DNA from: Syntrophobacter fumaroxidans MPOB
GTDB taxonomy: Bacteria; Desulfobacterota; Syntrophobacteria; Syntrophobacterales; Syntrophobacteraceae
Assembly: GCF_000014965.1 (NCBI RefSeq)
Contig: NC_008554.1
Span: forward strand, 918,001-982,000
Reading direction: 5' to 3'
DNA length: 64,000 nt
Both the position numbers and the translations under genes were made by a program. Each line of letters opens with the position of its first letter. The first letter of the stretch is position 1. Below are positions 1 to 9,296 of the stretch, in pieces. Below the pieces are notes generated by a model. The model searched no databases. It was not told the origin of the DNA and worked only from the letters and a program-made list of their open reading frames with translations.

Positions 1-478
1 ACATCAGGCCGCGCTCGAACAAGGCGGGTCCGAGATCGCGTGCAATCAGGTTGAAAAGCTTGACGAAGAGAATCCCGGTGAAACCCTTCATGCGGGTGGC
101 GTTTTGCCGCGAAGTGATCGAGGGGCGAAAGGCACCATATGGCGTGTTCCTGCGCAGGACCGCACCGGCGAGGCCGGGCATTGCCGCGGAAAGCGCGAGC
201 ACCGCGCGGTCGGCGGGGACCTCCGAATCGAGATCGTCCACCACCTTGCCGTCCAGGAAGACCGTCTGAATTCGGTTTTCAATATATTCCGGGGGGAGGT
301 GCAGGACTTCGCTCAAAAACATTTTTACGGTATAATCGCCGCGGTTCTCCAGGACGAAGCCCTGCTGGAGAAGCGGATAAAACGCGGGCATCCGTTCTCG
401 GCTCACATCCACACAGAGGACGCAGACCGGTCGTCCCAGAAACGTCAGGTCTTCGATTTTTCGGGAAGAGTCGTTCAT
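1..478 (-). CDS. Hypothetical protein, 5' part only (runs off the left edge)
   Basis: Reading the minus strand from an ATG at 478 gives an open frame to base 1 with no stop, so at least 159 N-terminal residues are visible and the gene continues outside the window. The protein starts MNDSSRKIEDLTFLGRPVCV and continues with an alternating hydrophobic/polar pattern typical of a soluble protein; I see no signal peptide, membrane helix or recognisable catalytic motif. The frame shows the strong third-position GC bias of the neighbouring genes, which is the main reason to believe it. It is transcribed divergently from the transglycosylase to its right. Function unknown. Confidence 0.6.
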   Translation of the reverse strand, partial: MNDSSRKIEDLTFLGRPVCVLCVDVSRERMPAFYPLLQQGFVLENRGDYTVKMFLSEVLHLPPEYIENRIQTVFLDGKVVDDLDSEVPADRAVLALSAAMPGLAGAVLRRNTPYGAFRPSITSRQNATRMKGFTGILFVKLFNLIARDLGPALFERGLM

Positions 479-514
479 CGTTTGTCCGCTCGTCGGCATG
501 CAGCTGCAATTTCA

Positions 515-1147
515 GTGTATAGGGAGGAAACCAACATTTCAAGTCTCTGCCTCGGCTGTCCGGAAATTAGGAAAAGACGGGAAGATAAAACCACGGCGAA
601 GCGTTTCGCCCCGGGGTCCGGCCTGCCCGCGGTGCGGCGAGTGTGGCTGGTTACGATCACCCTGTGCGGTTTGCTGGGTCTGATCTATTTTCCATACGAT
701 GCCGATATGCTCGATCCTCTGATCGGGTCACTCCGCGACGGCGAATCCCATTATGACATCCATATTCGTAACGTCAGCGTGCGCTATGCGGTCGATCACC
801 GGCTGATCAAAGCGGTCATCAAAACCGAATCGAATTTCGATTGCCGAGCCGTATCCCCACGGGGGGCCGTCGGGCTCATGCAACTGATGCCTTCCACCGC
901 CCTGGAGATGGGAGTTCGGCATCCTTTCAATCCCGAGGAGAACATCCACGGCGGGACCCGCTATTTGAAGTCGCTGCTGACCAGGTTCAAGAACAATATG
1001 CCGCTGGCGCTGGCCGCCTACAATGCCGGACCCGAAGCGGTGAAGCGCTGCCGGGGGGTGCCGCCGTACAGGGAAACACGGCTCTACCTCATGAAGGTGA
1101 TGAAACACTATGCCGAATACAAGAAGAACGCCGTGGCGGGAAAGTAG
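515..1147 (+). CDS. Lytic transglycosylase, SLT (Slt70/MltC-type) domain
   Basis: The C-terminal part is a goose-lysozyme-like SLT domain. The catalytic Glu lies in KTESNFDCRA, followed by the family motifs GAVGLMQLMPSTA, NIHGGTRYL and ALAAYNAGPEAV. Such enzymes cleave the MurNAc-GlcNAc bond of peptidoglycan, forming 1,6-anhydro ends. One hydrophobic segment (VWLVTITLCGLLGLIYF) near the N-terminus suggests an inner-membrane anchor or signal peptide with the catalytic domain in the periplasm. The start is uncertain. GTG at 515 is the longest start consistent with the divergent neighbour. GTG at 632 places the hydrophobic segment right at the N-terminus. A GGAGG at 523-527 sits 8 bases before an in-frame ATT at 536, a rare start type. 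Confidence 0.8.
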   Translation: MYREETNISSLCLGCPEIRKRREDKTTAKRFAPGSGLPAVRRVWLVTITLCGLLGLIYFPYDADMLDPLIGSLRDGESHYDIHIRNVSVRYAVDHRLIKAVIKTESNFDCRAVSPRGAVGLMQLMPSTALEMGVRHPFNPEENIHGGTRYLKSLLTRFKNNMPLALAAYNAGPEAVKRCRGVPPYRETRLYLMKVMKHYAEYKKNAVAGK

Positions 1148-1635
1148 GTCGAGACGGCGGCGGGACATGGGAGCTTTCGATGTGAGGTGGAGCACCGTGT
1201 GGCAAAGTCCGGATCAAGATGCCGTGGCGGGAAACCGGCTGCTCTCCGAATGAGTTGTTGCCTGGGTTTCTTCTCCTCCCGCAGACGACTGCCGTGCCCG
1301 GCCCACGAGCCGCCTTTGCGGGATGCGGGCGCCGCGTCGCGCAAGGGGCGGATCACGCGTGGTGAATGCCGCGACTGGAAATGACGCTTGCCGAGACGCG
1401 GATTTTCGGCGATGTTTTCTCGAATTGTCCCGACGCTTGGCCTGAGCTCCCTGGCCGGGACTGCAATGACGCGGGCCTTTCCCGGGGCCGTCAAAGGGCC
1501 TTGGACGGAGGGACAGGCGATGTGTGATAGGAGGGTTGTCATCGTGGCTTCCGCGCACGCGGGAATGCGGTCAAAGGCCGCGGGGCCCGGCTTGCGCTTG
1601 TAGGACGGGCGCACTTTCTCACGGAAGGGGATTTT
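1148..1635. other. Gene-free interval with no assigned feature
   Basis: No frame in these 488 bases has a convincing start, Shine-Dalgarno and protein-like composition. The interval carries GC-rich palindromic fragments of the kind seen in dispersed intergenic repeats, but no second copy was found within the window. It separates the two transglycosylase genes and presumably holds the promoter of the second. Confidence 0.4.
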
Positions 1636-2916
1636 ATGATCAGCGAGAGGAGTTGCTGGATTGCCGTCGTCATGCTGCTGCTGGTCCCCTGGATCGGGCA
1701 TTTCACCAGGGGGCACGGGGAATACGTTTCGGGAGGCGCCGCACAGGAAAACGGTTTGACCTTCAGGAGGCAGGCCATCGACGTGAAAGAACACGCGGAA
1801 CCCGCCCCGGCGCCCGCGGCGGTTGCTCCCCCCGCTCCGACCGCTCCCGTTCCCGCGGTCGTTCCGGCGGCTGCGGCTCCTTACGTCGTTCCCTATTTTG
1901 CTCCGCCCTCATATGCCGAGTTCTGCGGCGAGCCGGTTCCCCTGGACAACCAGGAGGTTCGCGAGCGGTTTGACAGGGAGTTCACCATCGTGGTGTATGC
2001 CCATTCGCAGGTTTATCTCTGGCTCAAACGGATGGAAAGGTATTTCCCCTGGGTGGAGCACCAACTGGCGATGCACAAACTGCCCGACGACCTCAAATAC
2101 CTGGCCGTGGCCGAAAGCGACCTGAATACTACCGCGGTGTCTTCCGCGGGTGCCGTCGGCCCATGGCAGTTCATCTCGAGCACGGGCCTCAGATACGGTT
2201 TGAATCAATCGACCGGGCTGGACCAGCGATGTGATTTCGAACTGGCGACGTCAGGCGCGTTCCGATATCTCTCGGACCTTCACAGACTTTTTGACAACTG
2301 GACGCTGGCCGCCGCCGGCTATAATTGCGGAGAAAAAAGAGTCCAGGACGAAATGGCGAGGCAGAAAGTCGGCAGTTACTATCAGTTGAAGCTGCCTTTG
2401 GAGACCGAACGATACGTGTTTCGGATTCTGGCCATAAAGGAAGTTCTGAGCCGGCCGGAAAAGTACGGATACGTTTTGCCCAAAGGCGGAGGATATCCTC
2501 CTTTCCGTGTGGATCATGTGAGCGTGAACACCACGTGCCCGGTTCCGGTCCAGGCGCTGGCGGAGAGCGCGGGGACGACTTACAGGCAGATCAAAAGGCT
2601 CAACCCCGCCTTCACATCGGATACCATCCCTTCGGGGACCCACAGGATAAAGGTGCCCGAAGGAAAGGGACCCGACGTCGAGGCTCGAATTCAAGCCCTG
2701 AGAGCGAATCGGTTGCCGGCGGTCGCGCCTTCGCCTCCCGCGAGCGTCTCTCACAAGGATGTTTCGCGCAGGATCGTCTCGCATAAGGTGGCAAGGGGGG
2801 AGACTCTGAGCGGGATAGCCGAACGCTATGAGGTGAGCTCCGCGGATCTGCGGCGGTGGAACGGGATCAAGGGCGACCGAGTGAAAGTGGGGCAGGTGCT
2901 CAAGATCAACAGGTAG
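1636..2916 (+). CDS. mltD: MltD-like membrane-bound lytic transglycosylase with C-terminal LysM
   Basis: A 426-residue exported muramidase. An N-terminal hydrophobic segment (IAVVMLLLVPWIGHF) is followed by a Pro/Ala-rich spacer. Residues about 100-270 form an MltD-type SLT domain: the catalytic Glu is in AVAESDLN, with GAVGPWQFISST and AAGYNCGEKRV. A LysM-like stretch follows at about 295-345. The last 45 residues are a clear LysM repeat (SHKVARGETLSGIAERYEVS ... VKVGQVLKI) that would bind peptidoglycan glycan. ATG 1636 is preceded by AAGGGG at a good distance. Together with the preceding gene it gives two cell-wall lytic enzymes just upstream of the Tol-Pal cell-envelope operon. Confidence 0.9.
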   Translation: MISERSCWIAVVMLLLVPWIGHFTRGHGEYVSGGAAQENGLTFRRQAIDVKEHAEPAPAPAAVAPPAPTAPVPAVVPAAAAPYVVPYFAPPSYAEFCGEPVPLDNQEVRERFDREFTIVVYAHSQVYLWLKRMERYFPWVEHQLAMHKLPDDLKYLAVAESDLNTTAVSSAGAVGPWQFISSTGLRYGLNQSTGLDQRCDFELATSGAFRYLSDLHRLFDNWTLAAAGYNCGEKRVQDEMARQKVGSYYQLKLPLETERYVFRILAIKEVLSRPEKYGYVLPKGGGYPPFRVDHVSVNTTCPVPVQALAESAGTTYRQIKRLNPAFTSDTIPSGTHRIKVPEGKGPDVEARIQALRANRLPAVAPSPPASVSHKDVSRRIVSHKVARGETLSGIAERYEVSSADLRRWNGIKGDRVKVGQVLKINR

Positions 2917-3087
2917 CATCGATGCAGTGGGCGCCCGGGTCGCTTTCGACATTGGGGGGGCGGATGACGGTTTCCTCGAATCCTGAATGGATGCGCGATG
3001 ATAGCAGGTTATGCTTGACAAGGGTGATCGACCGAATTACGATACTCTGCTGATAAGGCATTAAAAATTCAAGATTTTTGGAGGATT

Positions 3088-3834
3088 ATGAAGCAGTATG
3101 AAAAAACCGCCGAACTTCTTCTTCGCAGTCGATACACGGTCGTATTGACAGGGGCTGGAATCTCGGTGGAAAGCGGGATCCCGGACTTTCGAAGCAAAGA
3201 CGGCCTCTGGTCCAAGTACGATCCCGCGGAATACGGTTATATCGGCTCCTTTCGGGCGAATCCGGCGAAAGTGTGGACGATGCTTACGGAGATGGATGCG
3301 GTGTTGAGGCAGGCACGGCCCAATTTCGCGCACCTCGCCCTGGCCGACCTCGAGAAGCGGGGCATCGTCAAGGAACTCGTGACCCAGAATATAGACAGCC
3401 TTCACCAGCGTGCGGGCAGCAAGAACGTTATCGAGTTCCACGGGCACAACCGCTCGCTCCGGTGCGATCGCTGTCAAAAGGTGTATGCGCGCGAATCGGT
3501 TTCGCTGGCGACGTTGCCCCCTGCCTGCGCGTGCGGCAATGCGTTGCGCCCGGAGATCGTGTTCTTTGGCGAGGACATTCCCCCGCAGGCCTATCGCTCC
3601 GCGCTGAATGCGGCCCAGAAGTGCGACTTCATGATGATCGTCGGCACTTCGGCCAGTGTCGCGCCGGCCTCCCAGCTGCCCCTCGTGGCCAAAAGCAGGG
3701 GGGCCTTTATTCTTGAAATCAATCCAATGGATTCGGAGCTTACTCGGAGAACTACGGACCTTCACATCTGCGAACGCGCCACCAGGGCGTTCGAGGCCAT
3801 CATGGCCGCCCTGGACGGCGGATGGCACTCGTAA
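3088..3834 (+). CDS. cobB: NAD-dependent protein deacylase, sirtuin (Sir2/CobB) family
   Basis: A 248-residue sirtuin, the usual length for bacterial CobB. The NAD-binding Rossmann signature GAGISVESGIPDFR is at residues 22-35. TQNIDSLH (about 99-106) contacts NAD and His118 in EFHGH is the catalytic base. A structural zinc site is formed by Cys126, Cys129, Cys147 and Cys149 in a C-x2-C ... C-x-C arrangement. GTSASVAPAS is the conserved nucleotide-binding loop. It removes acyl groups from lysines, consuming NAD. TTGGAGG sits just upstream of ATG 3088. Its stop is almost adjacent to tolQ, so it may be cotranscribed with the Tol genes, but a functional link is not established. Confidence 0.95.
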   Translation: MKQYEKTAELLLRSRYTVVLTGAGISVESGIPDFRSKDGLWSKYDPAEYGYIGSFRANPAKVWTMLTEMDAVLRQARPNFAHLALADLEKRGIVKELVTQNIDSLHQRAGSKNVIEFHGHNRSLRCDRCQKVYARESVSLATLPPACACGNALRPEIVFFGEDIPPQAYRSALNAAQKCDFMMIVGTSASVAPASQLPLVAKSRGAFILEINPMDSELTRRTTDLHICERATRAFEAIMAALDGGWHS

Positions 3835-3846
3835 GGAATGAATGCG

Positions 3847-4653
3847 ATGACACACATATGGACCAGTGTGGCTTTGGCTGCTTCGGATGTCGTGAATGCA
3901 CCTTACCAGAGAAATGCGGACGGGTTTTTCGACATGGTTCGCAACGCCGGTCCCATGGTGAAATTCATCATGGTGTCCCTCGTGGTGTTGTCGATCGCCT
4001 GCTGGTGTATCATTCTCCTCAAGGCGCGGCTGGTGCGACGCGCTCAGAAGGAGTCCGAACTTTTCGTGAACTACTTCCGGCAGAGGAAGAACTATTCGAC
4101 GCTCTACCGTGAAAGCGAGCCGCTCGATGAGAGCCATCTGGCCCAGATTTTCCGCATCGGGTATGCGGAATTGAACCGCTTGGGCAAATCGCTGGAGACG
4201 AAGAATCTGCAGGAGCTGTCCACGAACCCCGAGGTTGTGCTCGAGAACGTGGATCGCGCCATTCGCGGGGGCATCATGGCGGAGCGGCAGCGGTTCGAGA
4301 GTTTTCTGCCGCTGCTGGCGACCACCGGCAGCACCGCTCCGTTCATCGGCCTGTTCGGAACGGTGTGGGGAATCATGACCAGTTTTCACGAAATCGGGCT
4401 GAAGGGCTCCGCGAATCTCGCGGTGGTTGCCCCGGGCATTTCCGAGGCGCTCGTGGCCACGGCCATGGGCCTCGCCGCGGCGATCCCCGCGGTGGTCGCA
4501 TACAACCACTTTGCAAACCGGATCAAGATGATTGAAATCGAGATGAGTCATTTTGCCGCGGACTTCCTCAATATTCTGAAGAGAGACCTGATGCGCAGGG
4601 GAAGACAGGAAGAGTCGCTGTCGGAACAGCAGCGTGCTGCCGCGCAGGACTAG
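3847..4653 (+). CDS. tolQ: TolQ, proton-channel subunit of the Tol-Pal motor
   Basis: A MotA/TolQ/ExbB-family inner-membrane protein. TM1 is near residues 35-55 (VKFIMVSLVVLSIACWCIIL) and the paired TM2/TM3 are at about 155-220, with the family signatures GSTAPFIGLFGTVWGIM and GISEALVATAMGLAAAIPAV. TolQ with TolR forms a proton-driven stator that energises TolA and outer-membrane constriction at division. Two starts are possible: ATG 3838 and ATG 3847. AAGGA at 3833-3837 lies 9 bases before 3847 but abuts 3838, so 3847 is preferred. First gene of tolQ-tolR-tolA-tolB-pal-cpoB. Confidence 0.95.
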   Translation: MTHIWTSVALAASDVVNAPYQRNADGFFDMVRNAGPMVKFIMVSLVVLSIACWCIILLKARLVRRAQKESELFVNYFRQRKNYSTLYRESEPLDESHLAQIFRIGYAELNRLGKSLETKNLQELSTNPEVVLENVDRAIRGGIMAERQRFESFLPLLATTGSTAPFIGLFGTVWGIMTSFHEIGLKGSANLAVVAPGISEALVATAMGLAAAIPAVVAYNHFANRIKMIEIEMSHFAADFLNILKRDLMRRGRQEESLSEQQRAAAQD

Positions 4654-4691
4654 CCGGGGTTGACGGATTTCCGATCGGTGGAGGGACGAGC

Positions 4692-5126
4692 ATGCAGGCG
4701 AACGGCGGTGAATCCAAGGGGATGCTCTCCGAGATAAACGTCACGCCATTTGTGGACGTGATGCTGGTGCTGTTGATCATATTCATGGTGACCGCTCCGA
4801 TGATGACTCAGGGCATCGACGTGAAGCTTCCGGAATCGTCGGCGCCGGCCATTCCTTCGGAGGATGAGCGCCTGATGGTCACGGTCACGCAGGACAAGCG
4901 GATCTACATCAACGACAATGCGGTGGACATTGCGTCCCTGGGGACGAAACTGGCCGCCATCTATCAGAATCGTCAGGAGCACAAGGGCGTCTTCCTTCGC
5001 GCCGATGAGCAGATACCGTACGGGTTTGTGGTCCAGGTCATGGGGACGATACGGCAGGCGGGAATAGACCAGATCGGGATGGTCACCGAACCGCTCAAGG
5101 GGCCGATAAAATCCACACAACGGTGA
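4692..5126 (+). CDS. tolR: TolR, inner-membrane subunit of the Tol-Pal motor (ExbD/TolR family)
   Basis: At 144 residues this is the normal length for the family. A short cytoplasmic N-terminus leads to EINVTPFVDVMLVLLIIFMV; the Asp in PFVDVMLVLL is the essential proton-carrying residue of the single TM helix. The rest is a periplasmic ExbD/TolR domain ending in a segment that can bind peptidoglycan. GGAGGGACGAG precedes ATG 4692. It sits 38 bases after tolQ. Confidence 0.95.
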   Translation: MQANGGESKGMLSEINVTPFVDVMLVLLIIFMVTAPMMTQGIDVKLPESSAPAIPSEDERLMVTVTQDKRIYINDNAVDIASLGTKLAAIYQNRQEHKGVFLRADEQIPYGFVVQVMGTIRQAGIDQIGMVTEPLKGPIKSTQR

Positions 5127-5340
5127 ACGGGATAAAACTTTTTTCATGTGGGTGCCCGAGAGACGTTGGTTTGCCGGATTTTATTGTATTTCGGAGTTCC
5201 TGTGTTAGATTACGCGGCGTGTGCGGTGTTCTGATGGACACAATCGATGAGGGCCGGACCGCGCTCCGTGCGCGGGCGGTATCCGGGTTGACGGGTGTCC
5301 GAAAAGAAGAACCGTCTTGTGAGGTTCAGAAGGAGTGTAC

Positions 5341-6294
5341 ATGGAATCTTTGACTTGTACACCTCGCAGGTTGTCGAAGGGAGAGTTCCTCACCGGTGTG
5401 GGGGGCTCCATTCTCGTACACATTGGTGTGATTGTGCTGGCGGTGGCGGTCTCCTGGCATATACCGAAAAAGGGTGTCGCTCCCGCTTTCACGACGGTCA
5501 ATCTGGTCTCCATGCAGGATGTCGCCGGAGCGGCTCCGAAGAAGGGGCTTCAGACCAAGGGAGCCGAAGGGCCGCGGACTCAGGAGGCCGCCAAGCCGGT
5601 TCCGACTGCGAAGCCGGGGCCGATGGTCCCGATCAGGCGGCTGCGCATGGAAGATCCGGTCAAGAAGACCGAACCGGAAATCAAGAAAATCGAATCCCGC
5701 GATATTCCCAAGGTTGCGGAGACCGCTCCCGCCTCGATGTCGGTGGAAAAGAGCCTGGAAAAGCTGATTCCCAAGCCCAAGGCACCCGCAAAACCCGCCC
5801 AGGCTGCCCAGGCGTCGAGCCAGGAACCGTCGGCCGCTCCACAGGAACAGCGACAGGCCAGGGTCAAACCGTCCTCGACCCAGGAAAATCCGGCACAGGG
5901 CAATCCCCGTGGCGCCGTGGACGGACATGCCGGGGGAACGGCCGACACCACAGCGCGCGGCAACCCCGAAGCGTCGGGAAAGGCCGACGGCGGGCGGGTT
6001 GCTTCCGCCTTGCTGGCTCTGTACGCAAACCAGGTCAAGAACGCGATCAACTCCCAGTGGTCGATCCTGGATTCGCTCAAGAGCACGCGTCTTGAGGCCA
6101 GGCTCCTGATAGCGGTGAGCCGGGACGGACGGGTGCTCGATCTGCAGGTGGAGAAACCCTCGGGCAACGGCCTCTTTGACGAGGCGTGCGTGAGGGCGGT
6201 CCGCAAAGCCGCGCCTCTTCCCCCGATTCCCGAGACCTACACAAGTCCGAGAATAGAATTCGTCATCAATTTCAGGCCGGAAGGATTATCTTGA
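5341..6294 (+). CDS. tolA: TolA/TonB-type energy-transducing protein
   Basis: One TM helix at about residues 18-42 (GGSILVHIGVIVLAVAVSW) anchors the protein. A long periplasmic spacer rich in Pro, Ala, Lys and Gln (about 60-220) follows. A C-terminal TonB/TolA domain (about 225-317) has the pattern NAINSQWSILDSL ... RLEARLLIAVSRDGRVLDLQ ... ACVRAVRKAAPLPP. TolA bridges the TolQR motor to TolB/Pal at the outer membrane. An upstream in-frame GTG (5335) overlaps the AGGAG at 5331-5335, so ATG 5341, five bases past that AGGAG, is the better start. The 214-base gap from tolR is the longest within the tolQ-to-pal part of the cluster and could hold an internal promoter. Confidence 0.9.
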   Translation: MESLTCTPRRLSKGEFLTGVGGSILVHIGVIVLAVAVSWHIPKKGVAPAFTTVNLVSMQDVAGAAPKKGLQTKGAEGPRTQEAAKPVPTAKPGPMVPIRRLRMEDPVKKTEPEIKKIESRDIPKVAETAPASMSVEKSLEKLIPKPKAPAKPAQAAQASSQEPSAAPQEQRQARVKPSSTQENPAQGNPRGAVDGHAGGTADTTARGNPEASGKADGGRVASALLALYANQVKNAINSQWSILDSLKSTRLEARLLIAVSRDGRVLDLQVEKPSGNGLFDEACVRAVRKAAPLPPIPETYTSPRIEFVINFRPEGLS

Positions 6295-6297
6295 TCG

Positions 6298-7671
6298 ATG
6301 ATCTTCAGAAAAGGATCGTTTCAAGCCATGTTCTGTTGGAGACATTGTCGGCCATGGTTGCGCCTGCTCCTTATTCTGCCCGTTTTGGCGGTGGGTATGA
6401 GCCGATTGGCGCACGCACAAGCCCAACGCTTCGAATTGGATCTCACCAACCCCAACTTTCAGAGAATCGCCATCGCGATTCCCGATTTCAAACGCCAGTC
6501 CTCGGAGCAAACGCAACTCGCCCGCGAGATGGGCGAAACCCTCGCGGGCGATCTCGATTTCTCGGGAATCTTCCGCCCCCTCGATCCCAAAGGGTTCCTG
6601 GAGGATCCGCAGACCATGGGATTGAATGCTCCGGAGATCAAGTTCCCGGACTGGAGGCGGCTCGGCGCGGATTACATGGTGCGCGGGAACTACCTGGTTC
6701 AGGGCGGAACGGTCAAGATTGAGGCCCGCCTTTTCGATGTGGCCGCAGGTCGGCCGGTCATCGCCAAGGCCTACGAGGGGGACGTCAGGGGATGGCGCGC
6801 AATGATCCACCGCTTTGCCGATGAAATCCTTTATGCCCTGACGGGCGAAAGAGGGGTTTTCGACACGAAGATCGCCTATGTCCAGAGCATGGGGAAGAAC
6901 AAGGAAATTTTCATCTCGGATTTTGACGGGAGCAATCCGGTTCAGGCCTCTCGCGACAACTCGCTGAGCCTGTCGCCCGCCTGGAACCCGCAGATGAGCC
7001 AGATCGCCTACGTCAGCTACCGCGACGGCAATGCCAAGATTTACCTGCTGAATCTGCAGGACGGATCGAGCCGCCTGTTATGCGGTTATCCCGGCATGAA
7101 CATTTCGCCGGCCTGGCGTCCGGGCAGGCCCGAATTGGCCGTGACCCTGACCAGGGACGGCAATCCCGACATTTTCCTGGTGTCCGCCTCTTCAGGCCAG
7201 ATTCTCCAGAAGCTGGTACAGGGGCGTTCGATCAATGTATCCCCGGATTGGTCGCCGGACGGCAGAAGCCTGGCTTTCGTTTCCGATGAGTCGGGAAATC
7301 CCCAGATCTACGCGATCGATGTGGGGAGCGGCCAGAAAAGAAGACTGACGTTCAGTGGAACCTACAACACCTCGCCGAGCTGGTCGCCCAAGGGAGACTT
7401 TATCGCCTACAGCGGCACGGTGGGAGGCAGGCACCACATTTTCATCATGAAGACCGACGGCAGCGGCAATCGCCAGTTGACCGACGGCGACGGAGACGAT
7501 GTTTCGCCGACGTGGTCCCCGGACGGACGCATGATTGCGTTCAGCTCAACCAGGCAGGGCGGTTCGGCCATCTGGGTCTCATCAGTGAATGGAATCGGCG
7601 TCAGGCGGCTCACTCGACAGGGGGGAGGACAGGAGTTGCCCGACTGGTCGCCCCGCATGAGTGGGCGCTGA
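6298..7671 (+). CDS. tolB: TolB, periplasmic beta-propeller of the Tol-Pal system
   Basis: A signal peptide (LLLILPVLAVGMSRLAHAQA) precedes the TolB N-terminal domain (about 35-180, starting FELDLTNPNFQRIAIAIPDF). The rest is a WD40-like (PD40) six-bladed propeller whose blades carry the repeated pattern SPxWSPDGxxIAF, seen for example as SPDWSPDGRSLAF and SPTWSPDGRMIAF. TolB binds Pal and TolA and works in outer-membrane invagination during division. Length (457 aa) fits the family. ATG 6298 lies 3 bases after the tolA stop. ATG 6328 is an alternative start with a similar upstream AAGGA. Confidence 0.95.
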   Translation: MIFRKGSFQAMFCWRHCRPWLRLLLILPVLAVGMSRLAHAQAQRFELDLTNPNFQRIAIAIPDFKRQSSEQTQLAREMGETLAGDLDFSGIFRPLDPKGFLEDPQTMGLNAPEIKFPDWRRLGADYMVRGNYLVQGGTVKIEARLFDVAAGRPVIAKAYEGDVRGWRAMIHRFADEILYALTGERGVFDTKIAYVQSMGKNKEIFISDFDGSNPVQASRDNSLSLSPAWNPQMSQIAYVSYRDGNAKIYLLNLQDGSSRLLCGYPGMNISPAWRPGRPELAVTLTRDGNPDIFLVSASSGQILQKLVQGRSINVSPDWSPDGRSLAFVSDESGNPQIYAIDVGSGQKRRLTFSGTYNTSPSWSPKGDFIAYSGTVGGRHHIFIMKTDGSGNRQLTDGDGDDVSPTWSPDGRMIAFSSTRQGGSAIWVSSVNGIGVRRLTRQGGGQELPDWSPRMSGR

Positions 7672-7700
7672 CATTCTTGAAAAAGTGAGGGAGGATTAGG

Positions 7701-8270
7701 ATGAGATTGAGTTGCGGAAGTCTGTGCAGAATTCTGTTGATCCTGGTGCTCATTGGCGGGATGGCCGCATGTCAGAAGAAGCCCGCTTCTTCCGGTGGAG
7801 CCATGGGCGGTGAAGGCGCGGCCATGGGCGGGGGATTCGGCTCGGGCGACATGGGAGGTATGAACCAGGCCAAGTACAGGGAGCTCGGATTGAACACCCC
7901 GGAAGAAATAAGGGAATTCGAGAACAGAAGGGCGGCTTTCGAAAACCAGGACATATACTACGATTATGATTCCTACGTGCTGACCGAACCGGCAAAGCGC
8001 ATCCTGGACGAGAAGATCTCGTTTCTGAAGCGCTACGCGAGGGTGCGGGTCACCGTCGAAGGGCATTGCGACGAGCGCGGCACGACGGAATATAACCTCG
8101 CTCTCGGTGAAAGGCGGGCCAACAGTGCTCTCCAATACATCAGGAATTCGGGGTTGTCGATTCAAAATCTGACTTCCGTCAGTTACGGGAAGGAGCGTCC
8201 CGCCGCCATGGGTCATGACGAGGCTTCATGGGCGAAGAACAGACGGGCGCATTTCGTGCTGAACTTCTAG
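7701..8270 (+). CDS. pal: Pal, peptidoglycan-associated lipoprotein
   Basis: A lipoprotein signal peptide ends at Cys24 (LVLIGGMAAC). A Gly/Met-rich linker precedes the OmpA-like peptidoglycan-binding domain (about 85-189), with YYDYDSYVLTEPAKRIL, VEGHCDERGTTEYN and LALGERRANSALQYI. Pal tethers the outer membrane to peptidoglycan and is the partner of TolB. GGGAGG lies just before ATG 7701. The Gly/Ala/Met-rich linker is longer than in the E. coli protein, which explains the 189-residue length. Confidence 0.97.
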   Translation: MRLSCGSLCRILLILVLIGGMAACQKKPASSGGAMGGEGAAMGGGFGSGDMGGMNQAKYRELGLNTPEEIREFENRRAAFENQDIYYDYDSYVLTEPAKRILDEKISFLKRYARVRVTVEGHCDERGTTEYNLALGERRANSALQYIRNSGLSIQNLTSVSYGKERPAAMGHDEASWAKNRRAHFVLNF

Positions 8271-8501
8271 AAGTTTCGGCGGTCAGCCTGTCCGGACCGG
8301 CTCCGGGTTCACCCGCGCGCGGCCCGGACGGGCGTCGAGTTTCCGCAAAAAGGCCGGACACGGTCCGAGCGGTGCGTGAACGACGCGCATCGCAACACGG
8401 CGTGGATGTCCGGCGGCGAACGGAAAGCCACGGCTCACGGGTTCCGCGCGGGGCAGAGCGGGCAAGAGGGCGCGGAACCCCGGGCGAGAAAAGGGGAAGG
8501 T

Positions 8502-9296
8502 ATGAGGGGCAATTTCTTCAGGTTTGCTGGGATACTCGTCTTCCTGTGTGTTGTCGGCACCTGCGGCGGATGTGCCTCCACCCAGGAAACGTCCACCCTC
8601 CAGCAGAGCATGACGATCCTTTACGACCGTCAGGAAAAAATGGAACGGCGTCTGGAAGGTTTCGACGCCCAGTCCCACAAAGGCGGGGACTTGTACGCCC
8701 GGATCGAAGAACTGCAGGTGAGAGTCGGGCGGCTCAACGGGCGCATCGAAGAGCTCGAGCACAAGATCGAGCAGCTGAGCAGGGCAGCCGCCTCTCCTCC
8801 GGCCACGGCAGCTTCGCCTCCGCCGGACCACGGGTCGGCACCGCCCCCGGTCGCCGTGTCCCCTCCACCGCCGCCCGCCCCCGCACCTCCTCCGCCTGTG
8901 ACGCCTCCCCCCGAGCGGGAGAACCCGGAGAAGATCCAGTACGAAAAAGCCACCCGGGCTTACCAATCGGGAAAATATGAAGTCGCCAGGAAAGAATTCC
9001 AGAGCTTCCTTTCGAAATATCCGAAATCCGAGCTCGCCGACAATGCACTCTTCACCGTGGGGGAATGCTACTTCTCGGAAAAACGCTATCAGGACGCCAT
9101 CGAAGTCTATCAGCAGGTCCTGGACCAGTATCCGCGCGGGAACAAAGTGCCCAACGCCCTGCTCAAGCAGGGGACTGCCTTTCAGCAGTTGGGCGATTCC
9201 ACGGCAGCGCGGATCCTGTACGAACGCCTGGTAGAGAAGTATCCCGGAACCCCGCAGGCCCAGGCTGCCGAAAAAAAACTCAAGCAGATGCGCTGA
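8502..9296 (+). CDS. cpoB: CpoB/YbgF, Tol-Pal-associated periplasmic TPR protein
   Basis: An exported, probably lipid-anchored protein (hydrophobic core GILVFLCVVGT, then CGGCAS). An N-terminal coiled coil (about 30-95, with heptads such as LYARIEELQVRVGRLNGRIE) is joined by a Pro-rich linker to a TPR domain. That domain (about 145-264) has repeats of the type AxxxYxxGxYExArxxFxxFLxxYP, as in YEVARKEFQSFLSKYP. CpoB coordinates outer-membrane constriction with septal peptidoglycan synthesis by contacting TolA and PBP1B in E. coli. The frame is open upstream to 8376, but ATG 8502 has AAGGGGAAGG immediately upstream and begins the signal sequence. Confidence 0.93.
   Translation: MRGNFFRFAGILVFLCVVGTCGGCASTQETSTLQQSMTILYDRQEKMERRLEGFDAQSHKGGDLYARIEELQVRVGRLNGRIEELEHKIEQLSRAAASPPATAASPPPDHGSAPPPVAVSPPPPPAPAPPPPVTPPPERENPEKIQYEKATRAYQSGKYEVARKEFQSFLSKYPKSELADNALFTVGECYFSEKRYQDAIEVYQQVLDQYPRGNKVPNALLKQGTAFQQLGDSTAARILYERLVEKYPGTPQAQAAEKKLKQMR

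Noticed and set aside
104-514. Upstream extension of the first transglycosylase frame
   Set aside because: It overlaps the minus-strand partial gene, which has better protein-like composition, and precedes the membrane segment by over 150 residues.
3061-4551. 496-codon minus-strand frame opposite the sirtuin and tolQ
   Set aside because: Antisense shadow of two well-recognised genes, no ribosome-binding site.
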